Source of the DNA: Clostridiales bacterium
Lineage (GTDB): Bacteria > Bacillota > Dethiobacteria > Dethiobacterales > Dethiobacteraceae
Length of the DNA: 64,000 nucleotides
Assembly (NCBI GenBank): GCA_018335855.1
Contig: JAGXRM010000038.1
Location: 124,001-188,000, forward strand
Reading direction: 5' to 3'
The notes beneath the pieces were generated by a model that searched no databases, had not been told where the DNA came from, and worked only from the letters and a program-made list of their open reading frames with translations. The position numbers were made by a program, and so were the translations under genes. Below, piece after piece: positions 28,423 to 36,379 of this stretch (positions are counted from its first letter, which is position 1; every line of letters starts with the position of its first letter).

Positions 28423-29175
28423 CTACCCCTCCTTGCTTTCGTCCGGAGTCCGGAGTTCACCGGTTTTAAAGTATTTGGCCATCTCTTCTTCCATGAAAGC
28501 CCAGGTTTGCTTTGCATTTGTCCGCCAGTTGGTCGGACAGCTGGAGATTACTTCAAGGAAGGAAAAGCCGTTGCCCGCAATCTGATTCTCCACAGCCTTT
28601 TTCATAAACCGTTTCAGTTGCTTCATATTCGATACACTGGCACGTGCCACGTAAGCGCCCGGCGATGCTATGGCGGCTACCATTTCAGGTCCCAGTGTGG
28701 GGTTGCCGGTTTCTTTGGCGTCTCGCCCATAAGGGCTGGTCTCCGTCTTCTGACCAGGTAATGTAGTCGGGGACATCTGACCACCGGTCATTCCATAGTT
28801 ACAATTATTAACAACAATAGCCATAATTTTCTCATTACGGAATGCGCTGTTCACCAGATGCTGTGAACCAATAGCATAGCCGCCACCGTCACCCATATAG
28901 GCAATGGGAAGCAACTTCGGGTTGGCACGTTTAATACCGACCATCACAGGGTTGGTGCGCCCGTGGTGTGTCTGGACGGTATCTACATTGAAGAAGTCCC
29001 AGGCAAGCAGGGAGCAGCCGATATCCACGCCGAATACCATTCGGTCCTGAATTTCAAGTTCATCAATTACTTCACCCAGGACTTTTAAGACCAGGCCGTG
29101 TCCACAGCCCGGACAAAATTTATGGGGCTTCGTTTCTGTGTTCCAGGATTTTGGCATTGCCAAATGTTCTGCCAT
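28423..29175 (-). CDS. korB: 2-oxoacid:ferredoxin oxidoreductase, beta (TPP-binding) subunit
   Basis: 250 residues. FCPGCGHGLVLKVLGE binds Fe-S/TPP region, VFGVDIGCSLL, and MGDGGGYAIGSQHLVNSAFRN...NNCNYGMTGGQMSPTT is the TPP-Mg motif (GDG...NN). The form resembles 2-oxoglutarate rather than pyruvate oxidoreductases. Order korA-korB-korC-korD is complete. Confidence 0.92.
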   Translation of the reverse strand: MAEHLAMPKSWNTETKPHKFCPGCGHGLVLKVLGEVIDELEIQDRMVFGVDIGCSLLAWDFFNVDTVQTHHGRTNPVMVGIKRANPKLLPIAYMGDGGGYAIGSQHLVNSAFRNEKIMAIVVNNCNYGMTGGQMSPTTLPGQKTETSPYGRDAKETGNPTLGPEMVAAIASPGAYVARASVSNMKQLKRFMKKAVENQIAGNGFSFLEVISSCPTNWRTNAKQTWAFMEEEMAKYFKTGELRTPDESKEG

Positions 29176-29190
29176 CTCTCTCCCACCTTT

Positions 29191-30282
29191 CTATTTTATA
29201 GTTTTCTCTATTCTTTGCACTAATTCTTCTGCTGTCACACCGACACCTGGCTTGTAGAGGGTGTCAAAATTATCGATTGGCATATTGAAAAGTGCACTTT
29301 TTACGAGTCGGGCTAACTGGCCAAGGGCTGACTCAACAAGCAGGAAGTTGCTGCACTTGGCGGCCACTTTTTGTAGCTGCTCATCCGGGAACGGGCGCAG
29401 GGTAATGGGACGGAAATATCCAACCTTAACCCCTTTTTCGCGAAGCCTGTTCATCGCAGCAATGGCTGCGCGGCTGACAACACCGTGTGAAATAATAATG
29501 ATATCAGCATCGTCAACATTTCTCTCATCCCATTCCACCACTTCTTTGGACATCTTTTCATAATCTTCCTGAATCGGCATCGTGGCGTCGTACAGTTCTT
29601 CTTCCACACTGTATGTGTTGCGAAGATGCACCGCATCGCGATCTTTACCAGGTGTGCCCGGCAAACCCAGGGATGCTACAGGTTTAATCATTTCAATGCC
29701 GCGATCTTCAGGATTGTACATAACCAGAGGTTCACGCATTTTTGCCTGATAGCCGTCCCCGAGTATAAAGGTGGGGAAACGATACTTCCAGGCAGTATTA
29801 AATGCTTTGATGGTGTAATCAAACAACTCTTGATGGGTTGCGGTGGAATAGACCACACGCCAACCTTCACCGTTTCCGCCGAAGGTTACCATATTCACTT
29901 CCTGCTGTGAGTAAATAACTGTGGCAGTAGACGGACCCCCGCGTTGCTGCACGATAACTACAACGGGTATACGCATCATTTCTGCCATGGACAAAGGTTC
30001 CTGGAACAGGGTTGTCCCCGGTCCTGCGGTAGCCGAGAAGGATTTACGTCCGGCCAGTGCACCGCCAAGGGTTGTAAAGCCAGCCGAAAGTTCATCCTCG
30101 GTCTGTAAAAATTTCTTTCCGTGCTTAGGCGCCAGGCGGGTCCAGTAGTGCATGATTTCATTCTGGGGCGTAATGGGATACCCGTACATAATATCGGCCC
30201 CCGCCGCTACAGCAGCCCACGCTACAACTTCGTTGCCCGTCATAAAGACTCTCTTCTCTTCTTGAATGGGCTTTTCTGCCAT
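29191..30282 (-). CDS. korA: 2-oxoacid:ferredoxin oxidoreductase, alpha subunit
   Basis: 363 residues. RVFMTGNEVVAWAAVAAGADIMYGYPITPQNEIMHYW, FSATAGPGTTLFQEPLSMAE, and the C-terminal transketolase-like domain (GVVSRAAIAAMNRLREKG, ESALGQLARLVK) are typical of KorA/VorB-type alpha subunits. Likely substrate is 2-oxoglutarate, giving succinyl-CoA in either direction depending on ferredoxin; related branched-chain enzymes are not excluded. GGAGGTG supports the ATG at 30282. Confidence 0.92.
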   Translation of the reverse strand: MAEKPIQEEKRVFMTGNEVVAWAAVAAGADIMYGYPITPQNEIMHYWTRLAPKHGKKFLQTEDELSAGFTTLGGALAGRKSFSATAGPGTTLFQEPLSMAEMMRIPVVVIVQQRGGPSTATVIYSQQEVNMVTFGGNGEGWRVVYSTATHQELFDYTIKAFNTAWKYRFPTFILGDGYQAKMREPLVMYNPEDRGIEMIKPVASLGLPGTPGKDRDAVHLRNTYSVEEELYDATMPIQEDYEKMSKEVVEWDERNVDDADIIIISHGVVSRAAIAAMNRLREKGVKVGYFRPITLRPFPDEQLQKVAAKCSNFLLVESALGQLARLVKSALFNMPIDNFDTLYKPGVGVTAEELVQRIEKTIK

Positions 30283-30356
30283 CCAACACACCTCCTAAGG
30301 CTAAGTAAATTCTCATCCAGTCTACTGTATCTTCTGGGTTAAAAACCCTCTGGACT

Positions 30357-31013
30357 CTACCAAAAAGCTCTCTCCATATACCGTTTCAGGTATCTGACAG
30401 GGTTGCCGTGATGATCTTTTTCCCCCATAATACCGCGAAACCGCTCGTCGACCGTTGTGGCGACGACCGGGATCCCCAGCCTTCTACTGACTTCTGTTAC
30501 AATATCTGACCCTTGGCGAATTATATCTAAATCCGTATCCGCTCCGAGGTGGCTGTTATTTATTAATCCGTCCACCCGGATGAAACCTTCCAGGTAGTGA
30601 ATAATCTCTTCCGTATCAGATGTCATCGGACGGGCTATATTTAAAACTGCCAGAATTTTCAGTTGAGATTCCTCAAACCCTTCCAATAAATTAAAGATAT
30701 CACTTCCGGAAACGCCATAACCAACATCAATAATCACATGTCCTGGCCGTTTTAACACCCAGCGCATTTCCGGCTTAAGAATGGATCCGGCCTCACCAAG
30801 GCCCATGGTTTCTCTGGTCTCCCAAGCTACTACTTCCAGCCCCAATGCTTCCAACTCTTTTTTTAAAGGCCGTAGTGTATAGAATGGTTCCACCAAGTCA
30901 AGGTCTATCAACGACACCTGTTGTCCCTGATCTATCAGCGATAAAGCGCGGTTTATCGCATTCTCACTTTTCCCACTGGCATATTCGCCTACATAGGCTT
31001 CCAAATAGCGCAC
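30357..31013 (-). CDS. SIMIBI-type P-loop protein leading the kor operon
   Basis: 218 residues with a MinD/CobB-like nucleotide fold. The Walker A is a variant, GEYASGKSE near the N-terminus. SLIDLDLVEPFYTLR, VIIDVGYGVSGSDIF (switch) and ILAVLNIARP follow. It is 75 nt upstream of korA behind the only good promoter seen for the operon, so a helper role for the oxidoreductase (assembly or cluster insertion) is plausible but unproven. The start is GTG with AAGGGGA upstream. Confidence 0.75.
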   Translation of the reverse strand: MRYLEAYVGEYASGKSENAINRALSLIDQGQQVSLIDLDLVEPFYTLRPLKKELEALGLEVVAWETRETMGLGEAGSILKPEMRWVLKRPGHVIIDVGYGVSGSDIFNLLEGFEESQLKILAVLNIARPMTSDTEEIIHYLEGFIRVDGLINNSHLGADTDLDIIRQGSDIVTEVSRRLGIPVVATTVDERFRGIMGEKDHHGNPVRYLKRYMERAFW

Positions 31014-31218
31014 ACGGAGTCCCCTTTTTTGCTTGATATGTGTTCATAGCATGTCCAAGGGCAAAAGCCACCATGCCATTAATTCCACACATCACGAAAT
31101 TAAAGGCCCGGGACGCCTCTGGGCCAATCCGGGCCGAGTCAATTATTAGAAATAATTTTTCTGCTGGTAAGATGTAATGTATATTCTGAATAAAAAAATA
31201 ATATTTACTTTAACACGA
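31014..31218 (-). promoter_or_regulatory. Leader of the kor operon with attenuator-like hairpin
   Basis: About 200 nt of untranslated leader. A GGCCCGG/CCGGGCC stem (31105-31135) is followed on the minus strand by TTTAATTT, which could act as a leader terminator. No known riboswitch consensus was recognised. Confidence 0.4.
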
Positions 31219-31247
31219 ATTATATCACTGTCTCTATAGAGCGTCAA
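31219..31247 (-). promoter_or_regulatory. Promoter of the P-loop/kor operon
   Basis: TTGACG, 17-nt spacer, TATAAT on the minus strand. Confidence 0.75.
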
Positions 31248-31300
31248 GGTTTGTGGAACAAAGCGATAATAATTTTTAGAATTTTTCAACGGCTTTAGAA

Positions 31301-31573
31301 TTAGCCCAGCATCCGCTGCAGCAGAACAAGCATCGCCAGCCCGGGTATGCCCATGAAACCTACGATTAGCGCAGTTACAGCGTTAATGCCCACCACGGTA
31401 CTGAACAGACCGCCGATCACATTAAAAACAAACAAAACGACTACACCAATGGCACCTGTAGTCACCACACGCAATGCAAAACGAGCCGGAGTAAAGAGCA
31501 GCTTTGCTACAAAATAAAGGACAGTTATACCAAAGACAACAGCTAAAGCCACATTGTAATCAAAATCAGGCAT
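31301..31573 (-). CDS. bofA: BofA family pro-sigma-K processing inhibitor
   Basis: 90 residues, two to three membrane helices (ALAVVFGITVLYFVAKLLF; TTGAIGVVVLFVFNVIGGLF) and the conserved C-terminal GINAVTALIVGFMGIPGLAMLVLL. In Bacillus BofA holds the SpoIVFB protease inactive in the outer forespore membrane. It follows yaaL with an 8-nt overlap, the conserved recR-yaaL-bofA order. Confidence 0.93.
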   Translation of the reverse strand: MPDFDYNVALAVVFGITVLYFVAKLLFTPARFALRVVTTGAIGVVVLFVFNVIGGLFSTVVGINAVTALIVGFMGIPGLAMLVLLQRMLG

Positions 31574-31886
31574 TATTGACCCTCCTTTCTCTTAGTGCAT
31601 CTAATTTTGCCGGCAACCGGTAACCTTCTTGCCGGGCTTTCTTTAAGAGAAATGTATACTTCTTTTCTGCCGCTACCATGGCGTGAATTGCATGATCAAC
31701 CAGATCGGGATCGGATACATGGTCAAACTGAGACAAAGCGACCTTATATTCCTGGCGCGCTTCTTCAACCAAGTCAAAAAAATCTTTTTCTTTACTTACC
31801 GGTGTAAGGTTGTCCGCCATGGAAAACCTGGCGATTACCACTTCCCAAAGGGATAAAACTTGTTTACGCACATCCTGCCTTATCAA
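31566..31886 (-). CDS. yaaL: YaaL (DUF2508) family protein
   Basis: 106 residues, soluble and helical; the DUF2508 core is LVEEARQEYKVALSQFDHVSDPDLVDHAIHAMVAAEKKYTFLLKKAR. The TTG at 31886 has AAGGGAGG eight bases upstream; an internal ATG gives a shorter product but lacks a ribosome-binding site. Function unknown; conserved neighbour of recR and bofA. Confidence 0.85.
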   Translation of the reverse strand: MIRQDVRKQVLSLWEVVIARFSMADNLTPVSKEKDFFDLVEEARQEYKVALSQFDHVSDPDLVDHAIHAMVAAEKKYTFLLKKARQEGYRLPAKLDALRERRVNNA

Positions 31887-32029
31887 TAAACATACCTCCC
31901 TTAACTCGCATATTCATATTAGTATTCAATTCTTTCCTTAATATATATGCGAAATGCTGTAAATTATCTCATTAATTACTGGCATTGACGGATTAAAATC
32001 TGTGAATGCTAGTTTTAGGAGGTGTTTAC

Positions 32030-32176
32030 ATGGCCGAGTTGTCTTGTACCAGTGAATGCAAGTTTCAGCGGGAAGGAAAATGTACTCTCGAGCGGGCGGA
32101 ATGGGCAAAAAGCAGCGACGGCGCAGAATGCATGTCCCACATCTTTGAAAAAGAAAGCGAATGCCACTCCTCGTAA
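32030..32176 (+). CDS. Small cysteine-rich protein (48 aa)
   Basis: TAGGAGGTG lies seven bases before the ATG, a near-perfect ribosome-binding site. The product MAELSCTSECKFQREGKC... continues with two more cysteines (C34 and C45), five in all, spaced as in small DUF1540-like metal-binding proteins. The TAA stop touches the arm of the MITE downstream, so the natural C-terminus may have been altered. Not a recognised family with certainty. Confidence 0.6.
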   Translation: MAELSCTSECKFQREGKCTLERAEWAKSSDGAECMSHIFEKESECHSS

Positions 32177-32350
32177 ACCGGGGTCAGGCTTAACAATTGA
32201 TTTTATGAACGCAAAAAACAGTGGGTGAAAATACCCACTGTTTCCGCATAATTGATAAATGAAATTTGGTTTCGTGGTTTGACCGCTTACGATAGATCGA
32301 TTTTCATCATGCGAAAGAATTAGGTCAATTGTTAAGCCTGACCCCCGGTT
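32176..32350. mobile_element. MITE-like palindromic element
   Basis: Terminal inverted arms of 25-26 bp (32176-32200 and 32325-32350) differ by one base in a G-run; each reads AACCGGGG(G)TCAGGCTTAACAA and on. Inside is a second hairpin (CAGTGGGT...ACCCACTG near 32215-32242). No coding sequence. GTCAGG-type ends recall elements moved by REP-associated or IS200-like transposases. It separates two convergent genes. Confidence 0.75.
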
Positions 32351-32945
32351 AGAAGTCGCGGCGGCCTTCAAGCGCTCTGGATAATGTGACTTCATCAGCA
32401 TATTCCAGATCGGCGCCTACCGGCAGGCCGTGGGCGATTCTGGTGACACGGATGCCCAAAGGTTTGACAACTCTGGACACATACATGGCGGTGGCTTCCC
32501 CTTCCACATTGGGATTGGTTGCAAGAATCAGCTCCCGAATCTGTCCGCTTTTTAACCGCTCTAATAGCTGCCGAATACGCAGTTGATCCGGACCGATCCC
32601 GTCCATCGGAGATATGGCACCACCCAAAACATGGTAAACCCCTTTAAACTCTCTCATTTTTTCCATGGCAAGGACATCGCGGGCATCCTGGACTACACAA
32701 ATTGTGTGCACATCGCGACGTTTATCACCGCAGACGAAACAAACATCGCTGTCACTGAAATTGCCACAGATCTGGCAGTACTTCGTCTTATCCTTGGCAT
32801 CTACCATGGCCCGCGCCATAAAGACCACTTCTTCCCGCGGCAGGTTAAGGACAAACAAAGCCAGGCGCTGCGCCGTTTTGGGGCCTACGCCGGGCAATTT
32901 CTGAAATGCTTCTATTAAACGGGCGATAGGTTCAGGATATAGCAC
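32349..32945 (-). CDS. recR: Recombination protein RecR
   Basis: 198 residues, normal length. Helix-hairpin-helix region [19 protein letters not shown], the zinc finger [16 protein letters not shown], and a Toprim domain ([15 protein letters not shown]...[16 protein letters not shown]). Acts with RecF/RecO in loading RecA at gaps. The stop codon overlaps the MITE arm without shortening the protein (ends ALEGRRDF as homologues do). Confidence 0.96.
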   Translation of the reverse strand: MLYPEPIARLIEAFQKLPGVGPKTAQRLALFVLNLPREEVVFMARAMVDAKDKTKYCQICGNFSDSDVCFVCGDKRRDVHTICVVQDARDVLAMEKMREFKGVYHVLGGAISPMDGIGPDQLRIRQLLERLKSGQIRELILATNPNVEGEATAMYVSRVVKPLGIRVTRIAHGLPVGADLEYADEVTLSRALEGRRDF

Positions 32946-32971
32946 GTGCTGCCTCCCTTGCGTGTTTCGAT

Positions 32972-33292
32972 CTAAAATAACCCCGGAGGCAGGTTCAGGC
33001 CGCCAGTTAATTTTTTCATTTCCTGCGCCGTCATTTCATCCACCATGCGCAGGCCTTCATTAACCGCCGCCAGAATTAAATCCTGCAGCATTTCCACATC
33101 ATCGGGATCTACAGCTTCAGGGTCAATGGTAATACTGACAACCTCTTTTTTGCCGTTCACTTCAGCCCGCACCATACCGCCGCCGCTTGTTGCCTCCAGT
33201 ACCCTCTGCTGCAGTTCCTCCTGCATTTTTAGCATCTCTTTTTGCATTTTCTGAACCTGTTTCATCATGTTGCCCATATTGCCACCGTACAT
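32972..33292 (-). CDS. ybaB: YbaB/EbfC nucleoid-associated protein
   Basis: 106 residues: [23 protein letters not shown], then [20 protein letters not shown]-type core and [22 protein letters not shown]. Small dimeric DNA-binding protein, linked to dnaX and recR across bacteria. The last residues, [10 protein letters not shown], are typical. Confidence 0.95.
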   Translation of the reverse strand: MYGGNMGNMMKQVQKMQKEMLKMQEELQQRVLEATSGGGMVRAEVNGKKEVVSITIDPEAVDPDDVEMLQDLILAAVNEGLRMVDEMTAQEMKKLTGGLNLPPGLF

Positions 33293-33304
33293 AGTTACGC
33301 CTCC

Positions 33305-34855
33305 TTACGAAATACTGGTATCTTCAACAATTGTCCCCTGAAATATATCTACCGCCGTACTGATTAAGTCTTCCTGACCGTTTTCAACGGGGGCCTGGGA
33401 AGAACCTTGGCCGTTAAGCATACAGCGGACAACTACATCCCGACCTAACATTTTACTAACGACTTTCTGCAGACACTGCTTGTTTTTTGCTTCTTCCATC
33501 ATCTCACAGTGTATTGCGCTACCAAAGCTAACTTCCAGTATATTCTCATCACATTTGGCTGGCTGCCCCTGAAGAAGCAATGCCTGTGTTTTCACACTTT
33601 CTTTTTTCACCTGTTCCAGAACCCGGGGCCATAGTTGATGAATCGTTTGCTCCGGCTTGCGTTCTTCCGCGGCTTGCTGCACAGGCTCACGTACTACCAA
33701 CGGGGCAGACACCTCTTTGAGGGTAACCGGTTGCTTTTGGGGTTGCACCTGCCCGGAATGGGCAGCAGCACCTAAACCAAAGATGCGGAATAATGCCAGT
33801 TCCCACATTAAGCGGGGCTTAGCCGACCAGCGAACCTCGGCCAGAAGCTCATGCAGCACCGATAAAATCTGGCCTATGGTTCCCATCCCCAACGCGGCAG
33901 CCTGAATTCTGAGTCGACTTTCCCAAACGGGAGCTACCCCGAGCGTGCCGGAATCATCTTCACATGCCAGGGTAACCATTAAATCACGGTAGTAGGATAC
34001 CGCCTGATGTGTAAAGTGATGCAAATCTTTGCCGGCGGCCACCACTTCGTGCAAAATCAGCAATAGCGATTTTAAATCCCCGCGCAGTAACGCCTCAGTG
34101 AGATTAAAATAAACATCCCTGCCTACTGCTCCCAGGACAGATAATACATCCTCGGTTTCGACATCCCCCCGGGAAAAGGCCATGACTTGTTCCAGCAGTG
34201 AAAGGGCGTCCCGGAGTCCACCTTCGGCCTCTTCAGCAATCAGATGCAGTGCTTCCTCCGTAATCTTCCGTTCAGCTGAGTCCGTCACTTCACGTAGTCG
34301 CTCCACAATTTCACTGTGCCCAATGAGGCGAAAATCCAATCGCTGGCAACGGGAAACAATGGTAGCGGGAAGCTTGTGAGGTTCTGTGGTGGCCAAAATA
34401 AATAATACCTGGCCCGGCGGTTCTTCCAGCGTTTTTAACAAGGCGTTAAAAGCCTCGGCGGTTAACATATGGACTTCATCAATGATATATACTTTTCGGC
34501 GTACTTCCGTGGGAGAATAGCGGGCCTTCTCACGGAGTTCGCGAATTTCATCAATCCCCCGGTTGGAAGCAGCGTCAATTTCCAGCACATCCATAACACG
34601 CCCGGACTGAATACCAATACAGGACTGACATTGGTTACACGGCTCACGGCCCGGGCCGTTTTCACAGTTTACCGCTTTGGCCAGTAGTTTGGCAGCACTG
34701 GTCTTACCGGTACCGCGCGGACCGCAGAATAAATAGGCATGGGCAATTCTGCCCTGTTCCAGAGCATTTTGCAATGTACGTGTAATATGTTCCTGGCCGA
34801 CCAACTCCGCGAAAAGCTGGGGGCGCCAGCGTCGGTAAAGCGCCTGATAAGACAT
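33305..34855 (-). CDS. dnaX: DNA polymerase III subunits gamma/tau
   Basis: Clamp-loader motor and polymerase-tethering subunit. About 516 residues. YQALYRRWRPQLFAELVGQEHI, Walker A FCGPRGTGKTSAAK, zinc module CENGPGREPCNQCQSC, DEVHMLT (Walker B) and SRCQRLDF are present; the C-terminal part is the variable tau region. GGGTGA favours the ATG at 34855. No convincing frameshift site for a gamma form was found. Confidence 0.96.
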   Translation of the reverse strand: MSYQALYRRWRPQLFAELVGQEHITRTLQNALEQGRIAHAYLFCGPRGTGKTSAAKLLAKAVNCENGPGREPCNQCQSCIGIQSGRVMDVLEIDAASNRGIDEIRELREKARYSPTEVRRKVYIIDEVHMLTAEAFNALLKTLEEPPGQVLFILATTEPHKLPATIVSRCQRLDFRLIGHSEIVERLREVTDSAERKITEEALHLIAEEAEGGLRDALSLLEQVMAFSRGDVETEDVLSVLGAVGRDVYFNLTEALLRGDLKSLLLILHEVVAAGKDLHHFTHQAVSYYRDLMVTLACEDDSGTLGVAPVWESRLRIQAAALGMGTIGQILSVLHELLAEVRWSAKPRLMWELALFRIFGLGAAAHSGQVQPQKQPVTLKEVSAPLVVREPVQQAAEERKPEQTIHQLWPRVLEQVKKESVKTQALLLQGQPAKCDENILEVSFGSAIHCEMMEEAKNKQCLQKVVSKMLGRDVVVRCMLNGQGSSQAPVENGQEDLISTAVDIFQGTIVEDTSIS

Positions 34856-35086
34856 AGCATCACCCATCTTCCCATATTCCCCGTCAGTCGGAAAAATCCT
34901 TTACACTGTGATGAATTTTTGCCAGATATTCATATCCTCAAATCCGCCACAAATAAAGCAGTTATTGATTACCTGTAAAAGAGGTAAGTTTACCCTCTGG
35001 TTGAATGGGTCAACCAAAACCTGCGCATGATACTGAACCAGCACCTTATAAAGGTAAGGCAGTCATTCTATGATACTTTTTACACA

Positions 35087-35113
35087 ACAAAAAAAATTCC
35101 CTAAAAAAGGGAA
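35087..35113 (-). terminator. Terminator of the SRP RNA gene
   Basis: TTCCCT/AGGGAA stem followed by a long T-run on the minus strand. Confidence 0.85.
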
Positions 35114-35130
35114 CTTTTGTTAAAATAAAT

Positions 35131-35406
35131 TGGCCGTGCACCTGCCTTTGGCACTTTCTCCCAGGCGTTACCCGAATAGTTAGCTCAGGCCAGGCCGCCC
35201 CGTGGCACCCATAAGGACTTGCTTACCGCTGCTTCCTTCCGGACCTGACGGGGTTCACAAGCTTACGCCGCACGGGACCCGGCCGTCGACACCACTTTTT
35301 CGGGTCAGACCCTGAAAAACCGGAACCGGGGGCAGGAATTCAACCCTGCTACAGCGGGTTGCAGGTACAGGGCACCGCTACCTCCCCGTCTAGCACGACC
35401 AAACTT
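35131..35406 (-). ncRNA. ffs: Signal recognition particle RNA (large, Gram-positive type)
   Basis: About 275 nt. The 5' end GGTCGTGCTAGACGGGGAGG matches Bacillus scRNA. The domain IV hairpin GTCAGGTCCGGAAGGAAGCA binds Ffh, and the 3' end pairs back through GGTGCACGGC. The Alu domain is present, as in spore formers. Ends are approximate. Confidence 0.95.
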
Positions 35407-35419
35407 GTAATAAAATATA

Positions 35420-35510
35420 TGGCGGAGAGAGAGGGATTCGAACCCTCGAGACGCGTGAACATCTACCCGCTTTCCAGGCGAGCGCCTTCGACCAACTCAG
35501 CCATCTCTCC
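35420..35510 (-). tRNA. tRNA-Ser (anticodon GGA)
   Basis: 91 nt including an encoded CCA. Acceptor arm GGAGAGA/TCTCTCC, anticodon loop CTGGAAA, a long variable arm typical of tRNA-Ser, and T-arm GGGTTCGAATCCC. It lies just upstream of the SRP RNA on the same strand. Confidence 0.97.
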
Positions 35511-35649
35511 GAACTAACCTATAAAATATTGAATTTTAGAGTCGCAAATATCCCGACAATAATATATTTTACTATTCTTTTGCATGAATATCAAGTACTT
35601 ATTCTTGCCAGTTACCAAAATCCATTGCAATAGAAAGCTTATTGCTGTT

Positions 35650-36318
35650 TTACCCGTGTAATATCGATACCATTTCCACTAATTTTTTCTCTGCCTGAAC
35701 GGAAAGCCCAAATCCGGCCAGGTCTTTCACCAAGCCCTCCGGCGTTCCCAGGCCTGCCACATAGCCATTAATGCGGGCAGCCACGGTAGACGCCACAAAA
35801 TCGTTAACTTCCGGATATACCGTTTGCATTTCATCCTTTAACTCGTCAATCCGCTGCAAGTAATATTTTTGATGATAAGCCTCTGCGAGATAAAAGACTT
35901 CAAACGGCCTGACCTCTGTATATATTTTCCTGCCGCTGTTTTTTTCCTGCAATGCTATACTTTCTATTGCTGCTTTTTCCTGCGCTCCGTTATGGAAAAA
36001 AATAATTGACATGTACTGGACAGGGCGACGCTCCCAGGGTGCATGGTTTACCCAAAAAACCTCTAATAACTCTGTGTATGTAATCGTATCGGGGTCAAAC
36101 TGAACTTGCACCGTTTCCGTATGATCGCCTAATTTACGGTAAGTAGGGCTCTCACTGGTACCGCCCGCATACCCTACACGCGTACTAACCACACCGGGAA
36201 GATGTCCGAACCGGGCATCAGGACCCCAGAATCAACCCATGGCAAAGGTAGCCGTTTCTATCAAAGGCATCACAACGCTGTCCAGTGGTAATTTTTTTTG
36301 TTTAGATAATGGGTTCAT
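35650..36318 (-). CDS. msrA: Peptide-methionine (S)-S-oxide reductase with selenocysteine
   Basis: Reduces methionine-S-sulfoxide in proteins. Conventional translation would give only 180 residues starting after the active site. ATG at 36318, with GGAGG seven bases upstream, opens a frame that reads ETATFAMG, then an in-frame TGA (36232-36234, codon 29), then FWGPDARFGHLPGVV. MsrA enzymes carry GCFWG here, so TGA replaces the catalytic Cys: GUFWG. Everything after it (YAGGTSESPTYRKLGDHTE, QYMSIIFFHNG) is normal MsrA. Selenocysteine MsrA is known from some clostridia and algae. It follows pckA by 61 nt. Confidence 0.9.
36204..36224 (-). promoter_or_regulatory. Candidate bacterial SECIS hairpin in msrA
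   Basis: Starting seven nt past the UGA, GUCC pairs with GGAC around a 13-nt loop (UGAUGCCCGGUUC). Location agrees with bacterial SECIS elements, which lie directly 3' of the UGA. Structure judged by eye. Confidence 0.45.
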
Positions 36319-36379
36319 CGCGTCGCCTCCTCTTGCCTATTATGCTCGTAAACGTCCCGATGTCACCTTCCTTTTTTTT

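Noticed and set aside
30960-31090. 42-codon frame in the kor leader overlapping the P-loop gene
   Set aside because: No Shine-Dalgarno, and it runs out of frame into a real gene.
33305-34855. Programmed frameshift in dnaX
   Set aside because: The only A-run in frame (GTG AAA AAA GAA) does not fit the A AAA AAG heptamer, and no downstream stem was seen.
34901-35044. 47-codon open frame on the minus strand between dnaX and the SRP RNA gene
   Set aside because: No ribosome-binding site and no recognisable motif; taken as chance.
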